Below are positions 53,639 to 63,343 of a DNA stretch of 63,587 nucleotides, one piece after another. Location: contig SVJU01000010.1 in the NCBI GenBank assembly GCA_015068825.1, positions 1 to 63,587 on the forward strand. The letters are read 5' to 3'. The notes beneath the pieces are model-generated. The model searched no databases and had not been told where the DNA came from. It saw nothing but the letters and a program-made list of their open reading frames with translations. How positions within the stretch are numbered: position 1 is the first letter of the stretch; each line of letters starts with the position of its first letter. Origin of the DNA: Oscillospiraceae bacterium. Its GTDB lineage: Bacteria > Bacillota > Clostridia > UMGS1810. The position numbers and the translations under genes were made by a program.

Positions 53639-53688
53639 AAAACACTCCTTTTAATATCCTAATTATATAATATTAAAAGAAGTGTTTT
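53639..53688 (-). promoter_or_regulatory. Hairpin covering the ribosome binding site of the propeller gene
   Basis: On the plus strand, bases 53639-53657 are complementary to 53670-53688 over 19 positions with one mismatch. In the minus-strand mRNA the second arm contains AAAGGAG, so the ribosome site lies within the stem. It follows the esterase stop and is followed by CTTTT, so it can also act as a terminator. Confidence 0.6.
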
Positions 53689-53704
53689 ATTATTACGTGT
53701 AATA

Positions 53705-54499
53705 TTATTTTGCAAATCCCATGTTTATAAGCCATGTTTTACAAAGGTCTGTCCACGGAGCTACATCAGGATTGTTTTCTGCAAGTCCTAAACCGTGTCT
53801 GCCATCCCTGAAAACATGAAATTCAAAAGGAATATTATGATTAATCAATTGTTCTGCAAGAAGCACAGTGCCTTTTACAGGAACAACATTATCGTTTGCT
53901 GTGTGCCACATGAAAACAGGAGCAGTCTTATTTGTTACTCTGTCTTCAATAGCAAGACTGTACATAAGACCTATATCATCACCACACAAATTTGTAAAGC
54001 AACCAAAATGCGATGCATCTTTAGAAAAAGATAGTACTGGGTAACAAAGAACAGCAAAATTTACTTTTGAGCTTACTTTGTCAACTTCGTCATTAACATT
54101 ATATTCATTCAATTCATTATCAGGGGAGGTAAGAGTCAGTGCAGCTAAATGACCACCTGCACTAAATCCACAAATGCCGATTTTGTCTTCGTCAATGCCA
54201 AATTTATCTTTGTTATATCGTATATATCTTACAGCTCTTTTGGCATCTAAAAGAGGTGAAGGAAATTTATAATCAGGCGCTACACGATAGTCAAGAACAA
54301 ATGCAGACAAACCGCAGTCGTTGAAAAATTTAGCAATAGGTTCACCTTCGTGGTCGGCTTTCATTACATATCCACCACCAGGACAAACAACAACGGCACC
54401 TTTAGCGCCTTCTTTGATATAAGGCGTTATATTAGGTATACATACAGGATTATCAATATTTAAAAGCGGTGTTTCGTTTTCATTCCATAAATTATACAT
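53705..54499 (-). CDS. Alpha/beta-hydrolase esterase (acetyl-esterase-like)
   Basis: 264 aa from the ATG at 54499 (TTGGAG 9 bases upstream). The oxyanion-hole motif is VVCPGGGYVMKADHEGEP, the nucleophile serine is in GFSAGGHLAAL, and the acid/histidine region is ANDNVVPVKG and FRDGRHGLGLAE. This is the pattern of BD-FAE/XynE-like esterases that remove acetyl or feruloyl groups from plant polysaccharides, though without a signal peptide it is likely an intracellular enzyme acting on oligosaccharides. A possible partner is the propeller-like gene downstream. Confidence 0.85.
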   Translation of the reverse strand: MYNLWNENETPLLNIDNPVCIPNITPYIKEGAKGAVVVCPGGGYVMKADHEGEPIAKFFNDCGLSAFVLDYRVAPDYKFPSPLLDAKRAVRYIRYNKDKFGIDEDKIGICGFSAGGHLAALTLTSPDNELNEYNVNDEVDKVSSKVNFAVLCYPVLSFSKDASHFGCFTNLCGDDIGLMYSLAIEDRVTNKTAPVFMWHTANDNVVPVKGTVLLAEQLINHNIPFEFHVFRDGRHGLGLAENNPDVAPWTDLCKTWLINMGFAK

Positions 54500-54599
54500 T
54501 TTACCACACTCCAAATTTGTTTTTTAGTAAATTATATTCTTATTTTTTTATTTAGTCAATAGCAAAGCGAAAATAATGTCGCAAATATGAAAAAAAGTA

Positions 54600-54628
54600 T
54601 TGACATATTTAATTTATAAGAATATAAT
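54600..54628 (+). promoter_or_regulatory. Sigma-A promoter of the XRE-pot operon
   Basis: TTGACA (54600-54605) and TATAAT (54623-54628) are both perfect with a 17-base spacer. Confidence 0.85.
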
Positions 54629-54640
54629 TACACTTGTGCA

Positions 54641-54657
54641 GTTTAGAAAAACTAAAC
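54641..54657 (+). promoter_or_regulatory. Candidate operator of the XRE-cupin regulator
   Basis: GTTTAG (54641-54646) and CTAAAC (54652-54657) form a palindrome with an A5 centre, about 13 bases after the -10 box, so a bound repressor would block initiation or clearance. Confidence 0.55.
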
Positions 54658-54703
54658 AAAAAATTTAATAAAACGGCACAAAAAATAATTTGAGGTAATT
54701 TTT

Positions 54704-55243
54704 ATGGAGATTGGCAGTAAACTTAAAAGGCTGAGAATTAAAAATAATCTGACACAAGAGGAATTAGCTGATCGTTGTGAACTTTCGAAAGGTTTTATAT
54801 CGCAAATAGAACGTGATTTGGCATCACCGTCTATTTCAACTTTATTTGATATACTTCAATGTATGGGATGCGATTTAAAAACCTTTTTTAATGATGAAAC
54901 TGATGAAGAAATTGTGTTTGGCAAAGATGATGTTTTTGTAAAAGAAAACAAAGACGATAAAAACATAATAAACTGGCTTGTTCCTAATTCGCAGAAAAAT
55001 ATGATGGAGCCAATTATAATCGAACTTATGGAAGGTGGTTCTTCTTATATGGATACACCTCACGAGGGAGAAGAATTTGGTTATGTGCTTTCTGGTAATA
55101 TTTCTATATTCGTGGGTAATAAAGAATATAAAGCAAAAAAGAATGAGTGTTTTTATTATAAAGCCAATCAGCCACATTTTATAAAAAATATCAGCAAAAC
55201 AAAAGCGATTGTGCTATGGGTATGCACACCACCTAATTTTTAA
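54704..55243 (+). CDS. XRE-cupin transcriptional regulator (PuuR-like)
   Basis: 179 aa. An N-terminal XRE helix-turn-helix (GSKLKRLRIKNNLTQEELAD, 20 residues, then CELSKGFISQIERD) is joined to a C-terminal cupin (about 105-178: EEFGYVLSGNISIFVGNKEY; CFYYKANQPHFIKN). PuuR/SinR-cupin regulators respond to polyamines or small metabolites. It lies upstream of potABCD, and is followed by potA after 18 bases, so it is likely to repress the operon when polyamine is sufficient. A palindrome lies just after its promoter. Confidence 0.9.
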   Translation: MEIGSKLKRLRIKNNLTQEELADRCELSKGFISQIERDLASPSISTLFDILQCMGCDLKTFFNDETDEEIVFGKDDVFVKENKDDKNIINWLVPNSQKNMMEPIIIELMEGGSSYMDTPHEGEEFGYVLSGNISIFVGNKEYKAKKNECFYYKANQPHFIKNISKTKAIVLWVCTPPNF

Positions 55244-55261
55244 TTTTGGAGTGAAGTATTA

Positions 55262-56308
55262 ATGTATAAACATTTGATTGAATTAAAAGGGATATGTAAA
55301 AAATTTAATACAACAGATGCTCTTAATAATATAAATTTATATATAGATCAAAATGAGTTTCTTACTCTTTTGGGGCCTTCCGGGTGTGGAAAATCAACAT
55401 TGTTAAGAATTATTGCAGGCTTTGAAACGCCAACTGGTGGTAGTGTTACTTTTGAAGGAGAAGATCTTTTGTGTATACCACCGCACAAAAGGAAAATTAA
55501 TACTGTTTTTCAAAAATATGCTCTTTTTACTCATATGAACGTTTACGACAATATTGCTTTTGGGTTGAAAATAAAAAAAATGAGCAAGGACAAAATTGAT
55601 CAGAAAGTAAAAAAAGTATTGAAACTTGTTAATCTGGAAGGATTTGAGGATAGAGATATTGATTCTTTAAGTGGAGGTCAACAGCAAAGAATTGCAATCG
55701 CGCGCGCGATTGTTAATGAACCTGCTGTTTTACTGCTTGACGAGCCATTAGCAGCGCTTGATTTAAAACTTAGAAAAGATATGCAGCTTGAACTTAAGAA
55801 TATGCAGAGAGAGCTAGGAATAACCTTTATTTATGTTACACACGATCAGGAAGAAGCTCTTTCTATGTCAGATACTGTTGTTGTAATGAAAGAGGGTACT
55901 ATTCAGCAAATCGGCACACCTACAGATATATATAACGAGCCAAAAAATGCTTATGTAGCTGATTTTATTGGTGAAAGTAATATAGTTCCGGGAATCATGA
56001 AAAAAGATTGTCTTGTTAACTTCTGTGGCGAAGATTTTGAATGTGTTGATACAGGATTTGATGAAAACGAAAGTGTAGATGTAGTAATCCGTCCTGAAGA
56101 TTTTTATGTTGTCGATGAGGTTAATGCTAAAATCAAGGGTGTGGTTGAATCTGTAACCTTTAAGGGTGTTCATAATGAAATTATAATCGATGCCAACAAC
56201 ACAAAATGGATGGTCCAGGATACAATGAGCTTCGAAGTTGGACAAAGAGTAGGGCTTATTATAAAACCATTTGATATCCATATTATGAAAAAGGAGGCAG
56301 ATAAATGA
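55262..56308 (+). CDS. potA: Spermidine/putrescine ABC transporter, ATP-binding protein
   Basis: 348 aa. Walker A ([12 protein letters not shown]), signature ([14 protein letters not shown]), Walker B ([15 protein letters not shown]) and the switch histidine ([14 protein letters not shown]) are all present, with a C-terminal TOBE regulatory domain (about 280-345). It powers uptake by PotBCD. The stop overlaps the potB start by 4 bases. Confidence 0.96.
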   Translation: MYKHLIELKGICKKFNTTDALNNINLYIDQNEFLTLLGPSGCGKSTLLRIIAGFETPTGGSVTFEGEDLLCIPPHKRKINTVFQKYALFTHMNVYDNIAFGLKIKKMSKDKIDQKVKKVLKLVNLEGFEDRDIDSLSGGQQQRIAIARAIVNEPAVLLLDEPLAALDLKLRKDMQLELKNMQRELGITFIYVTHDQEEALSMSDTVVVMKEGTIQQIGTPTDIYNEPKNAYVADFIGESNIVPGIMKKDCLVNFCGEDFECVDTGFDENESVDVVIRPEDFYVVDEVNAKIKGVVESVTFKGVHNEIIIDANNTKWMVQDTMSFEVGQRVGLIIKPFDIHIMKKEADK

Positions 56309-57135
56309 AAAAAACATTAGCTGCGTATCCTTATCTTATATGGGCACTTGTTTTTACTGTAATTCCTATAATTCTTGTGGCATATTATGGATTTACAGTT
56401 GAAGACGAAGCAGGTAATATAAAAATTTCTTTAGAGAATTTTATAACTTTTTTTCAAAATGAACAACTTCTGAAAGCTTTCTGGCGTTCTATATGGATGG
56501 CACTTGTTGCAACGGTAATCTGTCTTGTATTAGGATACCCTGTTGCATACATCCTTGCAATGTCAGAATCGAAAAACAAAGGGTTTCTGATGCTTCTTCT
56601 TATTATTCCTATGTGGATGAACCTGCTTTTGAGAACATACGCATGGGTTATGATTTTAGATAATACCGGACTTTTAAATGCTTTTCTTAATAGATTTGGT
56701 ATAGAAAGTTTTGAGTTTATGTATCACAACGGTTCCATTGTATTCGGTATGGTATACAACTTTTTGCCATTTATGATATTGCCAATACATTCTGTACTTG
56801 TTAAAACAGATAAATCTGTCGTTGAAGCAGCTGCTGATCTTGGGGCTGATAATAAAAAAGTATTCCTTAAAATTGTTTTTCCGCTTAGTATGCCTGGTGT
56901 AATATCTGGAATTACCATGGTATTTATGCCTGCTGTTACAACATTTGCTATTTCAGATATTTTAAGCGGAAGAAAAATTCAACTTATGGGAAATGTTATT
57001 GAAAGTCAGTTTTTAAGAAATTACAACTGGCATTATGGTTCCGCTATATCGATAATTTTAATTATTATTATACTTTTGTCAATGGCATTTTCTTCTAAAT
57101 ACGATAAAGACAACGAGGGGAGCACACTTATATGA
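56305..57135 (+). CDS. potB: Spermidine/putrescine ABC transporter permease PotB
   Basis: 276 aa with about six membrane helices and the ABC permease EAA loop ([20 protein letters not shown]). It pairs with PotC. It overlaps potA and potC by 4 bases on each side, as expected for translational coupling. Confidence 0.95.
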   Translation: MKKTLAAYPYLIWALVFTVIPIILVAYYGFTVEDEAGNIKISLENFITFFQNEQLLKAFWRSIWMALVATVICLVLGYPVAYILAMSESKNKGFLMLLLIIPMWMNLLLRTYAWVMILDNTGLLNAFLNRFGIESFEFMYHNGSIVFGMVYNFLPFMILPIHSVLVKTDKSVVEAAADLGADNKKVFLKIVFPLSMPGVISGITMVFMPAVTTFAISDILSGRKIQLMGNVIESQFLRNYNWHYGSAISIILIIIILLSMAFSSKYDKDNEGSTLI

Positions 57136-57932
57136 AATTAAAAAAAATAGCGAAAAATTTTTATCTTTTCCTTGTTTTTGTTTTTATGTATGCTCCAATT
57201 GTTGTTATGGCAATTTACTCATTTAATGATTCCAGATCCAGAACAACTCAATGGAAAGGATTTACATTTAAATGGTATATAAGACTGTTTGAAGATTCAC
57301 AAATTTTAAAAGCGCTCGAAACAACGCTTGTTATTGCAATCGTTTCTGCTGTTGTTGCAACCATTATAGGCACTTTAGCATCAATTGGAATAAGCAGAAT
57401 GAACAAAAAACTAAAAAATGTTGTTATGGGAGTTACTCAACTTCCGGTATTAAACCCTGATATAGTAACTGGTATTTCTCTGATGATTCTTTTTGTGTTT
57501 TTAAAGATTAAACTTGGCAAGTACTCGTTGTTGTTATCACATATTGCGTTTAATATACCGTATGTTATTATATCTGTCCTTCCAAAGTTTACTCAACTTA
57601 ACAAAAGTGTATATGAAGTAGCTTTGGATTTAGGCGCAACTCCACAATATGCATACAGAAAGGTAGTTCTCCCACAGATAATGCCAGGAATTATAACCGG
57701 TTTTCTGCTTTCGGTAACACTTTCAGTTGATGATTTTGTTATAAGCTTTTTTACTGCAGGAACAGGGGCTACAAACCTTTCTATATATATTTATTCGGCA
57801 ATAAGTAAAAAATATAATCCATCAATAAATGCCTTGTCAACAATTATGTTTGTTGTTATATTTTTACTTTTACTTATAATAAATTCACGAAGCAAAAACG
57901 ATAATAAAAAAACAAAAGGAGTTTTGGCATAA
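57132..57932 (+). CDS. potC: Spermidine/putrescine ABC transporter permease PotC
   Basis: 266 aa with about six membrane helices and EAA loop YEVALDLGATPQYAYRKVVL. Its N-terminus (FVFMYAPIVVMAIYSFNDSR) is typical of PotC. It shares one base with the potD start (TAATG). Confidence 0.95.
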   Translation: MKLKKIAKNFYLFLVFVFMYAPIVVMAIYSFNDSRSRTTQWKGFTFKWYIRLFEDSQILKALETTLVIAIVSAVVATIIGTLASIGISRMNKKLKNVVMGVTQLPVLNPDIVTGISLMILFVFLKIKLGKYSLLLSHIAFNIPYVIISVLPKFTQLNKSVYEVALDLGATPQYAYRKVVLPQIMPGIITGFLLSVTLSVDDFVISFFTAGTGATNLSIYIYSAISKKYNPSINALSTIMFVVIFLLLLIINSRSKNDNKKTKGVLA

Positions 57933-58969
57933 TGAAAAAAATAATATCTCTTATTTTAGTTTTAATGTTTGTTATAATTTCAATTTGCGGTTGCGGTAGT
58001 CAAAGCAATAAAGTTACATTAAGAGTTTATAACTGGGGCGAGTTTATTGATATGGAACTTTTAGACAAGTTTGAAGAAGAAACTGGCATAAAAGTTTTGT
58101 ATGATGTTTATACAGATAATGAAAGTCTTTATGCAAAAATTAGAAATTCGGGTGAAGATTCGTATGATATCATTGTTCCGTCGGACTATATGATTAAAAA
58201 GATGATTTCTGAAGATATGCTCGCAAAAATTGATTTTAACAATATTCCAAATATTAAAAATATAAACGAAGCATATTTAAATCCATCTTATGATCCTTCA
58301 GGTGAATATTCTGTGCCGTATTTTTACGGTATGGTTGGAATACTTTACAATAAAAACAAAGTTGATGGAAAAATAAAAGGAATGAAAGATTTGTTTGATG
58401 AAAAATATTCTCGTAATGTATGTATGCTTTATTCAATGAGGGACACAATAGGAATGACACTTAAAATGCTTGGTTATTCAATGAATGATACCGATCCTGC
58501 TCATATTAACGAAGCGAAGGAGATATTAATCAAGCAAAAACCAAATGTTCTTGCTTACGGAACTGATGAACTCGTTCCAAAGGTTGCCGATGGTAGTGCT
58601 GCAATGGCAATGGTGTATTCTGGTGATGGAATTGTTGCTGCAACAGAGGATCCTGAAAACGTTGAATTTGTAATTCCCGAAGAAGGCTCTAACATTGCTA
58701 TGGATTCGATGGTAATTTTAAAAACTTCAAAACACAAATCAGAAGCAGAAAAATTTATAAACTTTATGCTTGATGCAGAAAATTCCGCACAAAACGCTAT
58801 TTATACAGGTTATTCAACTCCAAACAAGGAAGCGTGGAATTTACTTTCTGATGAAGTTAAAAACGATTCAAGAAGATATTTAACCGACGAAATGATGGCA
58901 AAATGCGAAGAGTTTACTTCTGACAATTCTCATTATGTAGATGCATGGGATGAAATTTTGGCACAATAA
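57932..58969 (+). CDS. potD: Spermidine/putrescine-binding lipoprotein PotD
   Basis: 345 aa with a lipoprotein signal (ISICGCGSQ, lipidated cysteine near residue 23), then an extracellular solute-binding protein fold (LRVYNWGEFIDMELLDKFEE, 20 residues). The pattern Y-N-W-G-E-F and the later SDYMIKKM, FYGMVGILYN and SVPYF regions match PotD/PotF. It supplies polyamine to the PotBC channel. Confidence 0.95.
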   Translation: MKKIISLILVLMFVIISICGCGSQSNKVTLRVYNWGEFIDMELLDKFEEETGIKVLYDVYTDNESLYAKIRNSGEDSYDIIVPSDYMIKKMISEDMLAKIDFNNIPNIKNINEAYLNPSYDPSGEYSVPYFYGMVGILYNKNKVDGKIKGMKDLFDEKYSRNVCMLYSMRDTIGMTLKMLGYSMNDTDPAHINEAKEILIKQKPNVLAYGTDELVPKVADGSAAMAMVYSGDGIVAATEDPENVEFVIPEEGSNIAMDSMVILKTSKHKSEAEKFINFMLDAENSAQNAIYTGYSTPNKEAWNLLSDEVKNDSRRYLTDEMMAKCEEFTSDNSHYVDAWDEILAQ

Positions 58970-59039
58970 TACATCTTAGCTTACAAAAATAATTTTAAAT
59001 GTTAAAAATATACAAAAAAATATTTTTTTCAAAAAACTA

Positions 59040-59068
59040 TTGAAAAATAATATTTAATGTTGTATAAT
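59040..59068 (+). promoter_or_regulatory. Sigma-A promoter of the HPr gene
   Basis: TTGAAA (59040-59045), a 17-base spacer and a perfect TATAAT (59063-59068). The rest of the 168-base gap after potD is AT-rich without a gene or an obvious terminator. Confidence 0.75.
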
Positions 59069-59137
59069 GAATTAATAATTATGATTTTATTTTAAATGTG
59101 TTAAATATTCGGTTCTAATATCAGAAGGAGAGATTAT

Positions 59138-59407
59138 ATGTTCAGCAAAGAGGTTGTAGTACAAAATCAAGTTGGATTACATGCACGACCAGCTACTTTC
59201 TTTATTCAGAGAGCAAATGAATTTAAGTCGGGCATTTGGATAGTTAAAGATGAAAGAAAGGTAAATGCAAAAAGCTTGTTGGGTGTTTTATCTTTAGGTA
59301 TCACCAGAGGCACAAAAATTTCAATTGTTGCTGAAGGTCCCGATCAGGAAGAAGCTGTGAATAGTCTTGTTGACCTTATTTCTTCTAATTTTATAGATGC
59401 ACAGTAA
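59138..59407 (+). CDS. ptsH: HPr phosphocarrier protein
   Basis: 89 aa with GGAG ribosome site. Histidine 15 lies in GLHARPAT (the PTS phosphorylation site) and serine 46 in NAKSLLGVLSL (the HPr-kinase site), so both regulatory residues are present and this is a true HPr rather than Crh. It carries phosphate from enzyme I to EII permeases and takes part in catabolite control. It is monocistronic; ptsI is not adjacent. Confidence 0.94.
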   Translation: MFSKEVVVQNQVGLHARPATFFIQRANEFKSGIWIVKDERKVNAKSLLGVLSLGITRGTKISIVAEGPDQEEAVNSLVDLISSNFIDAQ

Positions 59408-59427
59408 TTTAAAAAATTTCTTACATA

Positions 59428-59456
59428 AACCTCACATTGTTTTCTAATGTGAGGTT
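59428..59456 (+). terminator. Terminator after ptsH
   Basis: AACCTCACATT (59428-59438) pairs with AATGTGAGGTT (59446-59456), followed by ATTTT. Confidence 0.85.
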
Positions 59457-59480
59457 ATTTTACTAATTGAGGTGATAAAA

Positions 59481-61292
59481 GTGCTTCTCGATTACAAAAT
59501 TAAATCATTGCCCGAAAAAAGCGGAGTATATATAATGAAAAATGCAGACAACGAAGTAATTTATGTTGGCAAAGCAAAAGTTTTAAAAAATCGTGTAAGA
59601 CAATATTTTACTTCTTCTAATCACTCCCCAAAAGTAAGTGCAATGGTATCTAACATAAAAGACTTTGAATATATAATAACTGATTCTGAAACAGAAGCGC
59701 TTGTACTTGAGTGTAATCTCATTAAGCAATATATGCCAAAATATAACATTCTTTTAAAGGATGATAAAACATATCCATTTGCAAGAGTTTCTATTAACGA
59801 AAAATACCCGCGTATTACAATGGTGAGAAGTGTAAAAAAAGATGGGGCCAGATATTTTGGTCCATATTCGAGTTCGACGCTTTTAAAGGAATTATTGGAA
59901 TTTTTGAAGGAGGTTTACAAATTAAGAACCTGTAACAAAGTTTTTCCAAAAGATTTTAATAAAAGCAGGACTTGTTTATACTATCACATTGGAAAATGCG
60001 ATGGTGTTTGTAAAGGTGATGTTGACGAAGAAAGTTATAATAATAAGATTAAAGAAATTTGCACATTTTTGAGTGGAAAAACCAATCATTTAGAACGCGA
60101 ATTTGAAGAAAAAATGTATGAAGCGTCAAATAACCTTGATTTTGAAAAGGCTGCATGGTATCGCGACAAACTTTTGGCAATAGGAGTTATCAATCAAAAA
60201 CAAAAAGCAACATCGGCGCTTGGGGTAAACTCCGATATTCTTGCTGTATCAGTTTTAAATGGTACTGCCTGTGTGCAGGTGTTTTTTATGAGAAATGGAA
60301 AAATCATTGGACGCGAAAACTATTTTATCGAAAATGTTGATGATACTTGCGAAGATGAAATTTTAAACGATTTTACATCACAGTATTATTCACAATCTAC
60401 TTTTATTCCTGATGAAGTAATTATTGAATATAAACTTGCTGACGAAAATGTAATCTCGCAACTTTTAAATGATAAAAAAGGAAAAAAAGTTGAAATCAAA
60501 GTTCCCAAAATAGGAGATAGTTTAAAACTTATAAACCTGGTTAAGTCAAATGCAAAGAAAGAACTTCAAAACAGAGAACTTAAAATCCTTAGGGATATTA
60601 AATTTAAAAATAATGCGCTTGTCCTTCTTAAAAATCATCTTTTGCTAAACGATATTCCAAAACGAATTGAAGCTTTTGATATATCGGGCTTTGCAGGTCG
60701 AGATAATGTTGCTGCTATGGTTGTGTTTGTTGATGCAAAACCTAAAAAAAGCGATTACAGGTTATATAAAATCAAATCTGTTGTTGATAAAAACGACGAT
60801 TACGGCGCAATGAGAGAAGTTCTTACAAGAAGATATTCAAAAAAGGAAAAACTGCCGGATCTGATTTTTGTAGATGGTGGCTTGGGACATGTGAATGTTG
60901 CAATAGAAGTTTTAAACGAATTAAATCTTGATATAAATGTGTTTGGTATTTTTAAAGATGACAAACATAACACCTGTGCTGTCATGTCAAAAGATGGTGA
61001 AATAAAGTTAGAAAAAACGAGCGAAGCTTTTATGCTTCTTGTTAATATTCAGGATGAAATGCACAGACGAGCGATATCGTATTATCGTTCTTTAAGCGAG
61101 AAAAATACGATAAAATCAGAACTTGATGATATAAAAGGTATAGGAGAAAGACGAAAAAAAGATTTAATTTCGCATTTTAAAACTATAAAAAAAATAAAGA
61201 ATGCATCTGTGGAAGAGTTAATGGAGATTAAATCTATTGATAAAAAAACTGCCCAAAATATAAAAAACTATTTTGAGCAGCAAAAACTTTAA
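59481..61292 (+). CDS. uvrC: Excinuclease ABC subunit C
   Basis: 603 aa from the GTG at 59481 (GAGGTGAT 7 bases upstream; an in-frame GTG at 59472 overlaps that site). GIY-YIG nuclease domain (SGVYIMKNADNEVIYVGKAK, 20 residues), UVR domain (about 200-240), RNase H-like C-terminal nuclease (IEAFDISGFAGRDNVAAMVV; DLIFVDGGLGHVNVA) and a C-terminal HhH (DIKGIGERRKKDLISHF). It makes both incisions in nucleotide excision repair. The end overlaps the convergent rodA by 4 bases. Confidence 0.96.
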   Translation: MLLDYKIKSLPEKSGVYIMKNADNEVIYVGKAKVLKNRVRQYFTSSNHSPKVSAMVSNIKDFEYIITDSETEALVLECNLIKQYMPKYNILLKDDKTYPFARVSINEKYPRITMVRSVKKDGARYFGPYSSSTLLKELLEFLKEVYKLRTCNKVFPKDFNKSRTCLYYHIGKCDGVCKGDVDEESYNNKIKEICTFLSGKTNHLEREFEEKMYEASNNLDFEKAAWYRDKLLAIGVINQKQKATSALGVNSDILAVSVLNGTACVQVFFMRNGKIIGRENYFIENVDDTCEDEILNDFTSQYYSQSTFIPDEVIIEYKLADENVISQLLNDKKGKKVEIKVPKIGDSLKLINLVKSNAKKELQNRELKILRDIKFKNNALVLLKNHLLLNDIPKRIEAFDISGFAGRDNVAAMVVFVDAKPKKSDYRLYKIKSVVDKNDDYGAMREVLTRRYSKKEKLPDLIFVDGGLGHVNVAIEVLNELNLDINVFGIFKDDKHNTCAVMSKDGEIKLEKTSEAFMLLVNIQDEMHRRAISYYRSLSEKNTIKSELDDIKGIGERRKKDLISHFKTIKKIKNASVEELMEIKSIDKKTAQNIKNYFEQQKL

Positions 61293-62389
61293 AGAATTAT
61301 TCTTCGGCATCTTTTATGAACACCCAAGACAAGACCTATTGAAATAAGATTTGTTACAAGTGAAGATCCTGCATAGCTAAAAAACGGCAATGGAATGCCG
61401 GTTACTGGCATAAGACCTACGCACATTCCAATATTTTCGAATATATGTGCCATAAACATAAATGCAACACCTACACAAATATATGATCCAAATTTATCTT
61501 TAGATGAATTGGAAACATATATACATCTTACAACGAGTGTAAATAAAAGTGCAATTACTATAAAACATCCAGCAAGCCCTAATTCTTCTCCAATTACACC
61601 AAAAATAAAGTCTGTGTGTTTAACAGGAAGATAACCAAATTGTGTTTGCGTCCCCTTGTATAAGCCTTTTCCAAAAATTTTTCCTGAACCGATTGCAATT
61701 TTAGATTGAATAACATGATAACCTCTTCCAAGAGGGTCGCTTTCGGGGTTTAAAAACACCAAAATTCTATCTTTTTGGTACGGTTTTAGTAAATTCCATA
61801 TAACAGGAATGGACAGTCCAACACCTATAAATGCAGTAAAAATATATTTATAAGAAAGTCCGGCTACAAATATCATTCCTGCAAATATACAAATAAATAC
61901 CATTGTAGTTCCAAAATCAGGCTGAAGCATTATAAGTCCTATAATTGGAATGATATGCAAAACAAGGACAGCTAAATTCTTTGATTTATTAACATTTTTA
62001 ATCGTTGATAAGTGTTTGGCAAATGTAATTATGAAACCAATTTTAACAATTTCTGCAGGCTGAATACCAAACGAACCAAATCGTATCCAGCTTTTTGCAC
62101 CATTGCTTTCAAGGCCTGTACCAAATATCAACACTGCAACCAAAGAAAGAATGGAACCAATATAAATGTATTTTGCATATTTGCCATAGACATCATAATC
62201 AATTAGAGAAACAAAAATCATTGCCACAAAGCCTATTGCAAATGCAGCTGATTGAACTATTATAAATTTTTTGCTGTTATCAAACGAATTAACTGCACTC
62301 GAAATAACTATTAAACCAAAAATACAGCAAATTATTGTTATTGATATTAAAATATAATCAAATTTAAAAAAATCATTTTTTTCTTTCAT
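61289..62389 (-). CDS. rodA: Rod-shape-determining SEDS protein RodA
   Basis: 366 aa with about ten membrane helices. SEDS motifs: GAKSWIRFGSFGIQPAEIVKI in the central loop, then QPDFGTTMVF, GEELGLAG and the C-terminal MPVTGIPLPFFSYAGSS. RodA polymerises glycan strands for elongation together with a class b PBP. Length and loops favour RodA over FtsW or SpoVE. Its promoter is divergent from that of the next gene with overlapping -35 boxes. Confidence 0.93.
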   Translation of the reverse strand: MKEKNDFFKFDYILISITIICCIFGLIVISSAVNSFDNSKKFIIVQSAAFAIGFVAMIFVSLIDYDVYGKYAKYIYIGSILSLVAVLIFGTGLESNGAKSWIRFGSFGIQPAEIVKIGFIITFAKHLSTIKNVNKSKNLAVLVLHIIPIIGLIMLQPDFGTTMVFICIFAGMIFVAGLSYKYIFTAFIGVGLSIPVIWNLLKPYQKDRILVFLNPESDPLGRGYHVIQSKIAIGSGKIFGKGLYKGTQTQFGYLPVKHTDFIFGVIGEELGLAGCFIVIALLFTLVVRCIYVSNSSKDKFGSYICVGVAFMFMAHIFENIGMCVGLMPVTGIPLPFFSYAGSSLVTNLISIGLVLGVHKRCRRIIL

Positions 62390-62423
62390 ATACTACCTCA
62401 TTATTTTAAGTGTGCTTTATATA

Positions 62424-62451
62424 ATTATAGCACATAAAATTATTTTTACAA
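62424..62451 (-). promoter_or_regulatory. Sigma-A promoter of rodA
   Basis: On the minus strand TTGTAA (62451-62446), a 16-base spacer and a perfect TATAAT (62429-62424). Confidence 0.65.
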
Positions 62452-62472
62452 GAAAATTTTATTGATTATAAT
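62445..62472 (+). promoter_or_regulatory. Sigma-A promoter of the DUF5685-like gene
   Basis: TTTACA (62445-62450), a 16-base spacer and a perfect TATAAT (62467-62472). Its -35 overlaps that of the divergent rodA promoter. Confidence 0.6.
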
Positions 62473-62503
62473 TATAAAATGATATAAAATAAAAGGAGAT
62501 ACT

Positions 62504-63343
62504 ATGTTTGGATATGTAAATGTCTTTGCTGATGAACTTAAAATCAGAGAATACAATTTATATAAATCTTATTATTGTGGTCTTTGTAAGCAACTTGGGA
62601 AAGATTTCAATCAGTTTGTGCGTTTGGGATTAAGTTATGATTTTACATTTCTCGCAATCGTTTTTGATGGATTGAATGACAGTAAACCTGTTATTGAAAA
62701 AGAAGGCTGTATAAAACATATTTCTAAAAAAAGACCAATTATAAAAAACAACGACGGCATTGAATATGCAGCAAATTTATCTGTTATATTAACATATTAT
62801 AAATTGTGCGACGATATTATTGATGAAAAAATCAAAAAATCATACCTTCTTCGAATTCCGTATAAAAGTGCAATCAAAAAAATCAACTCAATCGACAAAA
62901 ACATTTTTAAAAATATAGAAGAAAATTTATCTTTACTAAGCAAATTAGAAAAAGAAAAATGTAACGAAATTGATGTTGTATCAGATGCATTTGCTAAAAT
63001 TATGCAATCAATTTTCAGTTTTGATGAAAGACTTTTAAATTTTGGATATAATCTTGGTAAGTTTATTTATGTAATTGATGCACTTGATGATATCGATAAA
63101 GACTATAAAAATAAAAGTTATAATCCATTCCTTTTAAAATACGGTTACGATAATAAAGAAAAAATACTTGAAAATGCTCAGTTTTTACTTATGTATACCT
63201 TATCAAAATTGGCTGAGGAATTTGAAAATATAAAGTTTTATAAAAACTATGAAATAATTAAAAATATCATATACTTAGGTTTAAGACAAAAAACAGATTT
63301 TGTTCTGCAAAGAAGGAGAAATTGCAATGAAAAATCCATATGA
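62504..63343 (+). CDS. DUF5685-like protein
   Basis: 279 aa with AAAGGAG upstream. N-terminal [20 protein letters not shown] and [14 protein letters not shown] are the hallmark of the DUF5685 family (from memory); two further cysteines or histidines (EGCIKHIS) could complete a metal site with CGLC. The rest is helical, with an acidic [10 protein letters not shown] motif reminiscent of prenyl-transferase or metal-binding aspartate-rich helices. No function is known to me. The stop overlaps the next gene, a DnaJ-domain protein, by 17 bases. Confidence 0.72.
   Translation: MFGYVNVFADELKIREYNLYKSYYCGLCKQLGKDFNQFVRLGLSYDFTFLAIVFDGLNDSKPVIEKEGCIKHISKKRPIIKNNDGIEYAANLSVILTYYKLCDDIIDEKIKKSYLLRIPYKSAIKKINSIDKNIFKNIEENLSLLSKLEKEKCNEIDVVSDAFAKIMQSIFSFDERLLNFGYNLGKFIYVIDALDDIDKDYKNKSYNPFLLKYGYDNKEKILENAQFLLMYTLSKLAEEFENIKFYKNYEIIKNIIYLGLRQKTDFVLQRRRNCNEKSI

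Noticed and set aside
61289-61292. 4-base convergent overlap of uvrC and rodA as a regulatory feature
   Set aside because: Such small tail overlaps are common in compact genomes; no terminator was found, but nothing more can be claimed.
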